Assembly: GCA_051657715.1 (NCBI GenBank)
Contig: JBOFLF010000064.1
Coordinates: 335,236 to 399,235, forward strand
Direction: 5' to 3'
DNA from: JBOFBH01 sp051657715
GTDB lineage: Bacteria > Actinomycetota > Actinomycetes > Actinomycetales > Angustibacteraceae
DNA length: 64,000 nucleotides
The notes under the pieces are model-generated. The model was not told the origin of the DNA. It searched no databases and saw only the letters and a list, made by a program, of their open reading frames with translations. Every line of letters begins with the position of its first letter. The first letter of the stretch is position 1. The translations under genes were made by a program, and so were the position numbers. Shown here one piece after another: positions 52,554-61,333 of the stretch.

Positions 52554-52642
52554 GTCGGGCGTGCGGCCCCTGGAGTCACTCCGGCTCGCTGTCGCAAGCT
52601 CCCTCACGCGAGCCTCCGGACTTCAGGGGCCGCACACCCGAC
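52554..52642. terminator. Long imperfect inverted repeat, 35-nt arms
   Basis: The arms are 52554-52588 and 52608-52642, with a loop of about 19 nt. The outer 12-13 bp pair almost perfectly (GTCGGGC-GTGCGGCCCCTG against CAGGGGCCGCAC-A-CCCGAC), and the inner GCTCGC/GCGAGC pairs too. It starts 12 bp after the nuclease gene. It is far longer than a normal terminator and may be a non-autonomous element or a structured RNA 3' end. Confidence 0.55.
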
Positions 52643-52733
52643 TCCTTCTCGACGCCGGCTCGGGAACTCCCGGCCTCGGGTCGGTGTTGGCAGGGACGTG
52701 AGAGTCGGGCGATGGTTCGGGAGAGGGCGGGCG

Positions 52734-53156
52734 ATGCAGGCGAACGGGCGGGAGTACGAGGTCAGCCAGGACGACGAGCGGTGGCGGGAGCGGTTGAGTC
52801 CGCAGGAATACCACGTACTGCGGGACGGTGGCACCGAGCGTCCGTTCACCGGGGAGTACACGGACACAACCACCGAGGGCGTGTACGCCTGCCGGGCCTG
52901 CGGTGCGGAGCTGTTCCGTAGCGACACCAAGTTCGAGTCGCACTGCGGGTGGCCGTCGTTCTACGGTCCGCTGGCACAGGACCGGGTGGAGTACCTAGAG
53001 GACCGGTCCCTCGGCTCGGTGCGTACCGAGGTCCGCTGCGCCCGCTGCGGATCGCACCTCGGCCACGTCTTCGACGGCGAGGGCTACCCGACGCCGACCG
53101 ACCAGCGCTTCTGCATCAATTCCATCTCGCTCACCCTGCGCCCTATCACCACCTGA
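52734..53156 (+). CDS. msrB: Peptide-methionine (R)-S-oxide reductase
   Basis: 140 residues. It reduces the R form of methionine sulfoxide. Zinc-binding pairs are YACRACG and RCARCGSHLGHVF. The catalytic cysteine is in QRFCINSISL, and HCGWPSFYGPL is conserved. It starts at ATG 52734 after GAGAGGGCGG; an upstream GTG at 52698 is less likely. Confidence 0.95.
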   Translation: MQANGREYEVSQDDERWRERLSPQEYHVLRDGGTERPFTGEYTDTTTEGVYACRACGAELFRSDTKFESHCGWPSFYGPLAQDRVEYLEDRSLGSVRTEVRCARCGSHLGHVFDGEGYPTPTDQRFCINSISLTLRPITT

Positions 53157-53322
53157 TCAGCACCCGCCGTCCCGATTCCGGCGATGGAGGACTCGCGGCT
53201 TGCGCGCGGGATGGGCCCACGCTGCCGCTTCCTGATCATCGGGCTCTGACAGCTGAGGGGATCAGTGCACCGACAGGCGTTCCGAGGATCGGGGACGACG
53301 GCATGGCGGCTGGCGTGGCGGG

Positions 53323-54036
53323 TCAGGGCAGCCGGTCGAGGAGGTCGCGCAGGGCGACGCGGGGGCCGGTGAAGAAGGGGATCTCCTCGCGTACGTGCAG
53401 CCGGGCGCGGGTGGCGCGCAGGTCGCGCATCAGGTCGACGATCCGGTGCAGCTCGTCGGCCTCGAAGGCCAGCAGCCACTCGTAGTCGCCGAGCGCGAAC
53501 GCGGACACCGTGTTGGCGCGCACGTCCGGGTAGCCGCGGGCGGCCATGCCGTGCTCGACGAGCAGGTCGCGGCGCTCGCCGTCCGGGAGCAGGTACCAGT
53601 CGTAGGAGCGGACGAACGGGTACAGGCACAGGTAGCCACGTGGCTCCTCCCCCGCCATGAAAGCCGGCACGTGGCCCTTGTTGAACTCCGCCGGCCGGTG
53701 CAGCGCCACGCCGGACCACACCGGCGACAGCACCCTGCCGAGCGCGGTCCGCCGCAGGCGGTGGTACGCGTCCTGCACCACCTCCACCCGGGGTGCGTGC
53801 CACCAGGCCATGACGTCAGCGTCCCCGCGCAGGCCGGCCACGTCGTACCAGCCGCGCACCTGCAGATCGCCGGAGTCGGACAGCTCGGCGAGCGCCTGCT
53901 CGACCTCCGCCGCCTGCTTGACACGGTCGCCGTCACCTAATGGGTCACGCGCCGCGAACACCGACCACATGGTGTACCTGATGGTCTGGTTGACCTCGCG
54001 GGCACTGGCCCGCGGCCGTTCCTGCTGCTCGCTCAT
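53323..54036 (-). CDS. chdC: Coproheme decarboxylase ChdC (HemQ)
   Basis: 237 residues of the chlorite-dismutase fold. It converts coproheme to heme b by peroxide-driven decarboxylation, the last step of the coproporphyrin pathway. The conserved region LYPFVRSYDWYLLPDGERRD contains the candidate catalytic Tyr. The heme-ligand His is in LVEHGMAARGYPDV. The ATG at 54036 overlaps the hemY stop by ATGA. Together with hemE and hemY it makes a three-gene heme operon; the ferrochelatase is not in the window. Confidence 0.94.
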   Translation of the reverse strand: MSEQQERPRASAREVNQTIRYTMWSVFAARDPLGDGDRVKQAAEVEQALAELSDSGDLQVRGWYDVAGLRGDADVMAWWHAPRVEVVQDAYHRLRRTALGRVLSPVWSGVALHRPAEFNKGHVPAFMAGEEPRGYLCLYPFVRSYDWYLLPDGERRDLLVEHGMAARGYPDVRANTVSAFALGDYEWLLAFEADELHRIVDLMRDLRATRARLHVREEIPFFTGPRVALRDLLDRLP

Positions 54037-55586
54037 GGCTCCAGTCTGGCCGCTGCCGAGGCTGGCTGCCGCAGGTGGTCCAGCACCGTGGCCGCCGCCG
54101 ACCACCCGGACTCGATGCACGCCGGGACGCCCACACCGTCGTAGCCGGCACCAGCTACCGCGACGCCCGGTAGCCGTGCCACCGCGCGCCGCACCCGGTC
54201 CACCCGAGCAAGGTGCCCGACGGTGTACTGGGGCAGACCACCGCGCCAGCGCGTCACCACCGCGGCGACCGGATCCGGCAGCCGCAGGCCCGGCAGCCCG
54301 CGTAGATCGCCCAGCACCGCGGCGATCAGGTCCGGGTCGTCGCGGTCCAGGTTCCGGGCGTCGCCGTGCCGTCCCACCGACGCCCGGATCACCACGCGGC
54401 CGCCCGCCTCCTGGGCGACCCATGCCCACTTGGCGGAGGAGAAGGTCACACCCTTGACCAGGCCACCACGCGCCGGTGGGACCAGCAGGCCCGAGCCGTC
54501 CACCCCGGCCGCCCCCGCGCCGAAGATCAGGGTCGTCACTGCCACGTCGGCGTATTCGACGGTCGCCAGGTCCGCGGCGGCGCCCTTGGCGGCCGGCTCC
54601 CCCACGCCGCCCAGGAGTCGGGACGCTACGGGCGCCGGCACGGCCAGCACCACCGCGTCGACCTCCAGCACCTGCTCGTCCGCGAGCGGACCGCCGCGCA
54701 GCCGCCACCTCTGGCCGGCCCGCTGAAGACTCCGAGCCGGCCAGCCGGTCCACACCTGGCACCCGCTCTCGCGCAACCGGGCCGCCACGGCGAGCGGCAG
54801 CCGCCCCAACCCCCCGGTGATCCCCGCGAACACCGGGCCGCGGGTATCCGCGCCGGCCCGCACCGCAGCTGCCGCGGCCCGGACTACGGAGGATCCGTCC
54901 CGGGCCGCGGGCCACAGTCCGGGCACCGTCGCCCGGACGGACAACTGGGCCGCGCGGCCCGCGTACACCCCGCCCAGCAACGGCTCGACCAACCGGTCCA
55001 CCACCCCTCGCCCGAGCCGGCTCGACACGAACGACCCCACGTCGACGTCGGCATCGGCACCTGGATCGACATCCGAGCCGACACCGGCTCGCTCGTTGAC
55101 CGCCTCGTCGGCGACCGGGCGGCCGAGCCGTGGCCACGAGCGCTCCGGTTCGGCGGCGATCACGGCGATCTGGCTCGCGTCCAGCAGGCCATCCAGGCCA
55201 GCCGGCGTCGACGGAACACCCATGAGCGTGCCGGCCGGCAGCGGGTGGCGCGCACCCCGCACCACCACCGACGCCGATCGGGACACCGGGACGGTGAGGT
55301 TCTCTCCCAGGCCCACCTGTCGGGCGAGGTCCACCCCTTCGGGGCGACGGGCCACCATGGCCTCGGCGCCCGCGTCCACCGACAGGCCGCCGACCTCCAC
55401 CGTGGCCAGCTTGCCGCCGACCTGCTCAGCCGCGTCCACCAGTACGACTCGAACGGCTGTGACCGCATCTCCTGCAGACCGCGTGGTCGCACGGGACAGC
55501 CGCCATGCCGCCGCTAGGCCGGCGATCCCACCGCCCACCACGGCGACGGTGGGCCGGCGACGAGCGTCAAGCTGGTCTTGCCCCAC
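54033..55586 (-). CDS. hemY: Coproporphyrinogen III oxidase, HemY/CgoX type
   Basis: 517 residues, FAD-dependent. It oxidises coproporphyrinogen III to coproporphyrin III in actinobacteria. The Rossmann motif is VAVVGGGIAGLAAAWRLSR, and the family C-terminal motif is VAVAGAGYDGVGVPACIESG with YTVGHLARVDRV before it. Residues about 160-185 hold an Asp/Val/Gly-rich stretch (DVDPGADADVDVG), an insert of simple composition. It is 2 bp from the hemE stop and overlaps chdC. Confidence 0.93.
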   Translation of the reverse strand: MGQDQLDARRRPTVAVVGGGIAGLAAAWRLSRATTRSAGDAVTAVRVVLVDAAEQVGGKLATVEVGGLSVDAGAEAMVARRPEGVDLARQVGLGENLTVPVSRSASVVVRGARHPLPAGTLMGVPSTPAGLDGLLDASQIAVIAAEPERSWPRLGRPVADEAVNERAGVGSDVDPGADADVDVGSFVSSRLGRGVVDRLVEPLLGGVYAGRAAQLSVRATVPGLWPAARDGSSVVRAAAAAVRAGADTRGPVFAGITGGLGRLPLAVAARLRESGCQVWTGWPARSLQRAGQRWRLRGGPLADEQVLEVDAVVLAVPAPVASRLLGGVGEPAAKGAAADLATVEYADVAVTTLIFGAGAAGVDGSGLLVPPARGGLVKGVTFSSAKWAWVAQEAGGRVVIRASVGRHGDARNLDRDDPDLIAAVLGDLRGLPGLRLPDPVAAVVTRWRGGLPQYTVGHLARVDRVRRAVARLPGVAVAGAGYDGVGVPACIESGWSAAATVLDHLRQPASAAARLEP

Positions 55587-55588
55587 CG

Positions 55589-56698
55589 CTACCCGTCCAT
55601 CGACCGCACGGTGTCGACGACCCGTTGCAGCGCAGCAGGATCGGTATCCGGTGGCACCCCGTGCCCGAGGTTGAATATATGCCCAGGTGCCCGTCGTCCA
55701 GCCTCGACGACGGCCCGGACCCGGCGCTCCAGCACCTCGGGTGGCGCGGCCAGCAGCGCAGGGTCGAGATTTCCCTGGACCGCCTGGTGGGGGCCGATCC
55801 GCCGGGACGCCTCGTCCAGCGGTACCCGGAAATCCACCCCGACCACATCGGCGCCCGCCTCGCCCATCGCACCCAGCAGCTCCCCGGTACCGACACCGAA
55901 GTGGAGCCTGGGGACTGTGGGATCACCGGCCGCGGCTAGCGCTGCGGCCGAGTGCGGGAGCACCAGCTCGCGGTAGTCGGCCAGCGGCACGGAGCCCACC
56001 CAGGAGTCGAACAACTGCACCGCGCTGGCACCGGCATCCACCTGGACCCGCAAAAACGCGCCGGCGATCGTGGCCAGTCGCTCGGCGAACGCATGCCACA
56101 ACGACGGGTTGCCGTACATCAGCGCCTTGGTGCGTTCGTGGTTCTTCGACGGCCCGCCCTCCACCAGATAGGACGCGAGGGTGTACGGCGCACCGGCGAA
56201 CCCGATCAGCGGCGTCTCACCCAGCTCGGCCACCAGCAGCCGCACCGCTTCGGAGATGTACGGCACGTCAGCCGGGGTCAGCTCGGGGAGCCGGTCCAGG
56301 TCCGCGGCGGTCCGCATCGGTTGCTCGACGACCGGCCCGACGCCGGGGACGATGTCCAGATCCACACCGATCGCGCGCAGCGGGATCATGATGTCGCTGT
56401 ACAGGATCGCCGCGTCCACGCCGTACCGGCGCACCGGTTGCAGGGTGATCTCGGTGACCAGTTCCGGACGGGTGCACGAGTCCAGCATCGACACCCCCTC
56501 CCGTGCCCGCCGGTACTCCGGCAGCGAACGGCCGGCCTGACGCATGAACCACACCGGCAGTCGGGCCGGTCGTTGTCGGCGACACGCCTGCAGCAACGGG
56601 ACGTCGCGCCGTCCCGGCTGTGCTGCCCCGGTGGCAGCGACCCCATCGGCAGGAGCATCAAGGGGAACCAGGTCTGCGACGCGATCCATGACCGCCAT
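55589..56698 (-). CDS. hemE: Uroporphyrinogen decarboxylase
   Basis: 369 residues. It removes four acetate carboxyls from uroporphyrinogen III. Signature 1 is PVWFMRQAGRSLPEYR, and LIGFAGAPYTLASYLVEGG matches signature 2; VQLFDSWVGSVPLADYRELV is conserved. The N-terminal 30 residues before VPLLQACR are a non-conserved extension. I chose ATG 56698 (CAGGA upstream) over the more distant GTG 56740. It is the first gene of hemE-hemY-chdC. Confidence 0.95.
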   Translation of the reverse strand: MAVMDRVADLVPLDAPADGVAATGAAQPGRRDVPLLQACRRQRPARLPVWFMRQAGRSLPEYRRAREGVSMLDSCTRPELVTEITLQPVRRYGVDAAILYSDIMIPLRAIGVDLDIVPGVGPVVEQPMRTAADLDRLPELTPADVPYISEAVRLLVAELGETPLIGFAGAPYTLASYLVEGGPSKNHERTKALMYGNPSLWHAFAERLATIAGAFLRVQVDAGASAVQLFDSWVGSVPLADYRELVLPHSAAALAAAGDPTVPRLHFGVGTGELLGAMGEAGADVVGVDFRVPLDEASRRIGPHQAVQGNLDPALLAAPPEVLERRVRAVVEAGRRAPGHIFNLGHGVPPDTDPAALQRVVDTVRSMDG

Positions 56699-56761
56699 GC
56701 TGGCATCCTGCTGACCGATCGACGTGGGGGCCTCCCTCACCGCGCAGCAGCACCTCTTCTC

Positions 56762-56853
56762 CCGGGTAGTCCCCGCCGTCAGTCCGGGTAGTCCCCGCCG
56801 TCAGTGACGTGTCGGTCGTCAGCGACGTGTCGTCAGCGACGTGTCGTCAGCGA
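56762..56853. repeat. Two short tandem repeat families upstream of hemE
   Basis: A 22-bp unit CCGGGTAGTCCCCGCCGTCAGT is repeated twice (56762-56783, 56784-56805). A 14-bp GTCAGCGACGTGTC unit follows in three copies plus a partial one to 56853. They fill most of the divergent hemE/DUF3000 gap. Confidence 0.85.
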
Positions 56854-56911
56854 ACGAGTGGCCGCCGAGTCGGCATCGGCGAGCCTGGACGCCGGACCGC
56901 TGGTATCCGCC

Positions 56912-56917
56912 TAGCCT
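56912..56917 (+). promoter_or_regulatory. Leaderless -10 box of the DUF3000 gene
   Basis: TAGCCT followed by exactly 6 nt and the ATG at 56924, with no ribosome site. Confidence 0.55.
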
Positions 56918-56923
56918 GAGCCC

Positions 56924-57529
56924 ATGGTCGCCACGACCTTCCCAGAGGACCCCCCAGAACTGTTCCGCCAGGCTTTGGCTGGGCTGCGTTCCGCGGTCAC
57001 CCGGCCCGAGGTGGCGCTGTCCGAGGTCCCGGCGCCGGGCCGGATCGCCCCGTACACCGTCGCCCTGTCGGCCGAGGTTTTCGACTCGATCGACCGCCCG
57101 TCGCAGGCCGCTGACGGCGAGCCCCTAGCGACCGGGAAGTTCGTCGTCCTGCATGACCCGGCGCATCCTCCAGCGTGGGCCGGCACCTTCCGCGCGGTCA
57201 CGTTCGTGCGGGCCGAGCTCGAGCCAGACCTCGGGGGTGATCCGCTGCTAGGAGCGGTCGGGTGGTCATGGTTAATCGACGCCTTGGACGGGCGCGGCGC
57301 CCTCTACACCCGCGAAGGCGGCACCGTGACCCGGATGATGTCGGAGAGCTTCGCCGCTCTCGCCGGGCGCCGCGCCAGTGTCGAGGTCGAGATTCGTGCT
57401 TCGTGGACGCCACGGGACGACGCCGTGGATCGGCACCTGCTGGCCTGGACCGATGTGCTGTGCACCGTCGCTGGGTTGCCGCCGCTGCCGGACGGCGTTC
57501 GACCACTTCCCCGACGCTCTCATCGCTAG
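56924..57529 (+). CDS. DUF3000 family protein
   Basis: 201 residues, full length for the family. Typical pieces are PPELFRQALAGLRSAVTRPE, PAPGRIAPYTVALSAEV, FVVLHDPAHPPAWAGTFRAV and VGWSWLIDALDGRGA. It is restricted to actinobacteria and usually found near the RNase D-like and heme genes. No function is known and no catalytic motif is visible. Confidence 0.88.
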   Translation: MVATTFPEDPPELFRQALAGLRSAVTRPEVALSEVPAPGRIAPYTVALSAEVFDSIDRPSQAADGEPLATGKFVVLHDPAHPPAWAGTFRAVTFVRAELEPDLGGDPLLGAVGWSWLIDALDGRGALYTREGGTVTRMMSESFAALAGRRASVEVEIRASWTPRDDAVDRHLLAWTDVLCTVAGLPPLPDGVRPLPRRSHR

Positions 57530-57697
57530 CACGGACGGCGGCATGCTCGCGGAACTGACCTGTCTGGTCTGACCTGACCATCAAGGCGCCTGGCCATCGT
57601 GCCGACACCACAGATCGACAACGACGTGTCGTGATGTGCCTGGCTTGCTACTGCTCCGGGACTGCCCACGACCTGGCGAGCAGCACTGGAGGCAGGC
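57530..57697. other. Spacer upstream of the response regulator
   Basis: A 168-bp gap. A good ribosome site (GGAGGCAGGC) lies just before the regulator GTG, so this gene has a leader. No clear -10 or operator was identified. Confidence 0.35.
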
Positions 57698-58300
57698 GTG
57701 ACCGCAGTCGCCCAACGCACCGCCGGGATTCCACCGCAGAACCGAGGTGCTCGGTTTGCCGCACTGGTCGTCGTGGGTCCCCTTGGTCCGCGCGAGGCAG
57801 TCGCCCGGATGCTCCGTAACCTCGGTGCCCGCGAGGTGGTGCCGGTGGGCAGTGCTGACGAGGCCCGGCAGCGGGCTCGGCTGCTCGGCCCGCGTGCGCT
57901 GTGCGTCACAGATGCCGCGCTCCCGGACGGAACCGGGATCGGGCTGCTGCGTGAGCTCGAGGCCATGGGCTGGCAGCGCGGGGTAGTGCTGTCCAGCGCC
58001 GATGACGCATATGCCGTCCGTGGCGCGCTGAACGCCGGCGTGCGGTGCTTCCTGGTGTCCGGACGTCCGTCCGCGGTCAAGCCGGGCTCGTCGGGAGGTC
58101 TCGCCGACCAGCTGTCCGAGCGTGAGGTGGAGGTTCTCCAGCACGTCGCGGGCGGCCGCTCCAACAAGGAGATCGGCGCGGTGCTCGGCCTGTCCGCGCT
58201 TACCGTCAAGAGCCACCTGGCCCGGATCTCCCGCAAGACCGGCACCGGTGACCGCGCGGAGATGGTCATGCAGGCGTTGCGAGCCGGCATCATTCACTGA
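57698..58300 (+). CDS. Atypical LuxR/NarL-type response regulator
   Basis: 200 residues. A receiver-like domain (about 20-120) is followed by a GerE/LuxR helix-turn-helix (LSEREVEVLQHVAGGRSNKE then IGAVLGLSALTVKSHLARIS). The receiver is degenerate. The acidic pair after the first strand is replaced (LVVVGPLGPRE), and the conserved lysine after strand 5 is missing (CFLVSGRPS). The candidate phospho-Asp in CVTDAALPDGTG remains. No sensor kinase is adjacent. It probably works without classical phosphorylation, as other orphan actinobacterial regulators do. Confidence 0.85.
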   Translation: MTAVAQRTAGIPPQNRGARFAALVVVGPLGPREAVARMLRNLGAREVVPVGSADEARQRARLLGPRALCVTDAALPDGTGIGLLRELEAMGWQRGVVLSSADDAYAVRGALNAGVRCFLVSGRPSAVKPGSSGGLADQLSEREVEVLQHVAGGRSNKEIGAVLGLSALTVKSHLARISRKTGTGDRAEMVMQALRAGIIH

Positions 58301-58335
58301 CACGCCACCATTGACACGCCACCATTCACTGACAC
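58291..58335. repeat. Overlapping 13- to 15-bp duplications at the regulator stop codon
   Basis: CATTCACTGACAC occurs at 58291-58303 and 58323-58335. TGACACGCCACCATT occurs at 58298-58312 and 58312-58326. The first copies contain the TGA stop (58298-58300). Confidence 0.9.
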
Positions 58336-58452
58336 AAGGCCATCGTCACCGGGCGAGATACCCGAGCCCGTCACGATTCACCCCGCACCTCGGCCAGGGT
58401 CCGTATGGCTCATCACGGTGTTTCTCGCACACGGTGCTTCCCCTCGTCGGCG

Positions 58453-58458
58453 TACGGT
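58453..58458 (+). promoter_or_regulatory. Leaderless -10 box of the RNase D-like gene
   Basis: TACGGT followed by 7 nt and the GTG at 58466. This box selects that GTG over the upstream one at 58418. Confidence 0.5.
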
Positions 58459-58465
58459 GACCTGT

Positions 58466-59680
58466 GTGACCACCGTGGAAGCGACCCCGTTACTCGAACC
58501 GCGAGACGGCGTTCCTGAGGTCGTGACCACCGCACCGGGTATAGCTGCGGCGGCACAGGCCCTGGCCAGCGGTACTGGTGCGGTCGCCGTGGACGCCGAG
58601 CGGGCCTCCGGCTTTCGGTATGGCCACGCCGCGTATCTGGTCCAAGTCCGTCGGGAGGGGTCCGGCACCTGGCTGATCGACCCCATCAGCTGCCCGGACC
58701 TGTCACCGATCGACACAGCGCTGAGATCGGTGACGTGGGTGCTGCACGCGGCCTCCCAAGATCTGCCGTGCCTGGCCGAGGTGGGGATGCGTCCGGACCG
58801 GCTGTTCGACACCGAGCTGGCCGCTCGCCTGGCCGGCCTCGCCCGGGTTGGCCTGGGCTCGGTGACCGAGCAGCTGTTAGGTTTGTCGCTGGCCAAGGAG
58901 CATTCGGCGTCCGACTGGTCAACCCGCCCGCTGCCGGGACCGTGGTTGCGCTACGCGGCATTGGACGTCGAGGTGCTGGTGCAGCTGCGCGACGTCCTCG
59001 CCGCGTTGCTCGCCGAGCAGGGCAAGCTGGCCTGGGCCGAGCAGGAGTTCGAGGCGGTGCGGGTCGCCGCCGCTGACCCGGCACCGGCACGACCGGATCC
59101 GTGGCGACGCACCAGCGGCACCCACCGGCTGCGCACCCGCCGGCAGCTTGCCCAGCTCCGGGAGCTGTGGCTGGAACGGGATCGGGTCGCCCGCCAGCGA
59201 GACGTCTCGCCCGGCCGGGTGCTGCCGGACAACGCCATGATCGCCGCGGTGCTTGCCGGGCCGCGCACCGCCGAGGAGCTCATCACGGTGCCGGGCTTCA
59301 CCGGACCGGCTGGACGACGGCACGCCGCCACCTGGTGGGGGGCGCTGAACCGAGGCCGGCTGCTCAACGACACCCAGCTCCCACCGCACTCCCTCCCAGG
59401 CGAAGGGCCGCCGCCGCCGCGTGCCTGGGCCGACCGCAACCCCGACGCAGCCGCCAGGCTGGCTGTCGCTCGGTCCGCGATCGCCGAGCTGTCGGAGCGA
59501 CTCGTGATTCCGGTGGAGAACCTGATGACCCCCGAGGTGGTCCGACGGATCCTGTGGGAGCCGCCGGCCGACCTGGCGCAGGTACCCGATCGGTTGGCTG
59601 AGCTGCACGCCCGCCCGTGGCAGATCGAGCTTCTGGTCCCGATCCTCACGGATGCACTGCACCACCCCGCGCCCCTCTGA
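58466..59680 (+). CDS. rnd: RNase D-like 3'-5' exonuclease with HRDC domain
   Basis: 404 residues. DEDD exonuclease residues are visible in GAVAVDAERASGFRY (DxE), HAASQDLPCLAEVG, FDTELAARLAGL and YAALDVEVLVQLRD (YxxxD). An HRDC domain follows (RLRTRRQLAQLRELWLERDR). It should trim RNA 3' ends, such as tRNA precursors. Actinobacteria keep such genes beside DUF3000, hemE and dxs, from memory. The start is set by a leaderless box. Confidence 0.92.
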   Translation: MTTVEATPLLEPRDGVPEVVTTAPGIAAAAQALASGTGAVAVDAERASGFRYGHAAYLVQVRREGSGTWLIDPISCPDLSPIDTALRSVTWVLHAASQDLPCLAEVGMRPDRLFDTELAARLAGLARVGLGSVTEQLLGLSLAKEHSASDWSTRPLPGPWLRYAALDVEVLVQLRDVLAALLAEQGKLAWAEQEFEAVRVAAADPAPARPDPWRRTSGTHRLRTRRQLAQLRELWLERDRVARQRDVSPGRVLPDNAMIAAVLAGPRTAEELITVPGFTGPAGRRHAATWWGALNRGRLLNDTQLPPHSLPGEGPPPPRAWADRNPDAAARLAVARSAIAELSERLVIPVENLMTPEVVRRILWEPPADLAQVPDRLAELHARPWQIELLVPILTDALHHPAPL

Positions 59681-59687
59681 CATCGCC

Positions 59688-59755
59688 GCTCAGCTGGCGC
59701 CACCACGCGTTGCCGGGTTCTGCTCGCGCCGAGGCTTGCGGCGCCGTCGCTGAGC
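59688..59755. terminator. Inverted repeat between convergent genes
   Basis: GCTCAGC and GGCGCC (59688-59701) pair with GGCGCC and GCTGAGC (59740-59755), leaving a loop of about 38 nt. It fits a bidirectional terminator for rnd and the flavoprotein gene, though the loop is long. Confidence 0.4.
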
Positions 59756-59759
59756 AGGG

Positions 59760-61202
59760 TCAGTCGTCAACGGGCAGCCGGGCGTGCCGGTCACGCGCGG
59801 ACTGCCACGCCAGCTGATCGAAGCCGATCGCGGCGCCGGTGTCGACACGCAGGCAGTCCGCGACGTCGTAGGCTGCCCGCAACTCGTGGTGGGTGTTGGC
59901 GTGGGTGAACAACCCGAGGCGACCGAAAGTGGTAACGCCGGCCAGCCGGTCCGACCACGCCATCAGGCCGGTCAGCCGCTCGGCGTATCCCTCTCGGTAC
60001 ACCGGGTACACCTGAGGGAGCCGTCGTACCTCCACGCCGGCCAGCCGCACCGGTGGTAAATGGCTACGCCGCAGACCATCCTGAACCAGCGCGGCAAGCT
60101 CGGCCGCGTCAGCCGTCCACAGTTCGTCCCCGATCGCGCACGGGATCTCCGCACACAGCACGGTCCGGCTCGTTGGATCCTCGAGGCTGTCCCGATAGTT
60201 CGCCGGTTCACTGATCCGGGACACCGGCGTCTGGTCGCCCGGCAGGTAGTGCGCGTCGTACTCGGTCCACCTGCCGCCGTCGTGCACCAGATAGACCAAG
60301 ACGATCGCCCGGAAGGTCAACCCGGCCGCGTCGCCGACCGCTTGCGCCGACGGCGCCGGTCGAGCGATCCGGCCCAGATCGCGCAAGGTCAACGAGGAGA
60401 ACACCTGGCCGGCGTGCAGCTCTCCGCCGTCCCAGTGAACCCGGACGCCGTCCGGGCGAGCACGCACCGAGGCCACCGTCACGCCGGTCCGGATCCGGCC
60501 ACCGGCGCCGGTCGTGGCGTCGGCGAGCGCTTCGACGATCTGCCCGAAACCGCGCCGCGGGTACCAGAACATCCCGGACCCGCCGGCACCGTCGCGGCCC
60601 CGACCGACCCGGGTCGCCAGCCGCCAGGCGCTGGTCACGGCAAGGCGGCGGCGAGCCTGCTCGCCGTCCAGCCGGTCGCCGTCCACCCCCCATACCTTTC
60701 GCGCGTACGGCCCGTACACGGCGTCGTAGACCGCCGGCCCCAGACCCGAGCGCAGCACCGCCGCGTAGGAGCCGTCGCGGTCTCGACGAGCCGTGGTCAC
60801 GACCGCGTCCCGAGCCGCCCGGACGGCCAGCCGCCGCGGTAGCCGGGTAGCCAGCTCGGCAGCCCGCAGGGGGAACGCCAGCCATCGACCGGCGACCTGG
60901 ACGCGACCGTTGCGGGGACGGGACTGCAGGTCAGCCCCGAGCAGGTTGCGCAGGTCGCCGAGCAGGTCCTCGTCGACGCTTGCCTGCAGCCGGTGCGAAC
61001 CGAGGTCCACGCGCATCCCTGCCACGGCGTGGCTCGCGGCCAGTCCGCCGACCTGCGCCGACTCCTCCAGCACGACAACCGATCGGCCGCGGGCGCTGGC
61101 TCGGCGAGCCGCGGCCAATCCGGCGACACCCGCGCCGAGCACCACGAGGTCTGCCGACTCCACGGACTGTGTCGCAGACCACCCATCGGGGGCGGATGCC
61201 AT
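59760..61202 (-). CDS. FAD-dependent amine-oxidase-like flavoprotein
   Basis: 480 residues. The dinucleotide-binding motif is LVVLGAGVAGLAAARRASAR, followed by VVVLEESAQVGGLAASHAVA. The middle GPYARKVWGVDGDRLDGEQA and GMFWYPRRGFGQIVEAL resemble protoporphyrinogen oxidase-like and UDP-galactopyranose mutase-like proteins. True HemY is already present at 54033-55586, so this one likely acts on another substrate, perhaps in cell-envelope sugar or lipid metabolism. ATG 61202 is set by a TACCCT box 7 nt upstream. Confidence 0.8.
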   Translation of the reverse strand: MASAPDGWSATQSVESADLVVLGAGVAGLAAARRASARGRSVVVLEESAQVGGLAASHAVAGMRVDLGSHRLQASVDEDLLGDLRNLLGADLQSRPRNGRVQVAGRWLAFPLRAAELATRLPRRLAVRAARDAVVTTARRDRDGSYAAVLRSGLGPAVYDAVYGPYARKVWGVDGDRLDGEQARRRLAVTSAWRLATRVGRGRDGAGGSGMFWYPRRGFGQIVEALADATTGAGGRIRTGVTVASVRARPDGVRVHWDGGELHAGQVFSSLTLRDLGRIARPAPSAQAVGDAAGLTFRAIVLVYLVHDGGRWTEYDAHYLPGDQTPVSRISEPANYRDSLEDPTSRTVLCAEIPCAIGDELWTADAAELAALVQDGLRRSHLPPVRLAGVEVRRLPQVYPVYREGYAERLTGLMAWSDRLAGVTTFGRLGLFTHANTHHELRAAYDVADCLRVDTGAAIGFDQLAWQSARDRHARLPVDD

Positions 61203-61209
61203 GCAGGGC

Positions 61210-61215
61210 AGGGTA
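61210..61215 (-). promoter_or_regulatory. Leaderless -10 box of the flavoprotein gene
   Basis: TACCCT on the minus strand ends 7 nt before the ATG at 61202; no Shine-Dalgarno sequence is present. Confidence 0.5.
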
Positions 61216-61333
61216 GGAGTGCACACCACCGAACCTGACGGCGGGGCTGGCAACCACTCGAGGTTACCGACGAGTAGCATCGAATATTCCGGCTGCGCCA
61301 TCTGCCGACCGTCCATCTGCTCCAGGAGGAATC

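Noticed and set aside
53950..55137. Longer chdC frame extending into hemY
   Set aside because: The conserved ChdC start is at 54036 with an ATGA overlap. The upstream extension is the out-of-frame shadow of hemY.
59760..61202. Second protoporphyrinogen oxidase of the heme pathway
   Set aside because: It shares the FAD fold, but hemY is already present in the heme operon and the middle region differs. A pathway claim would be unsupported.
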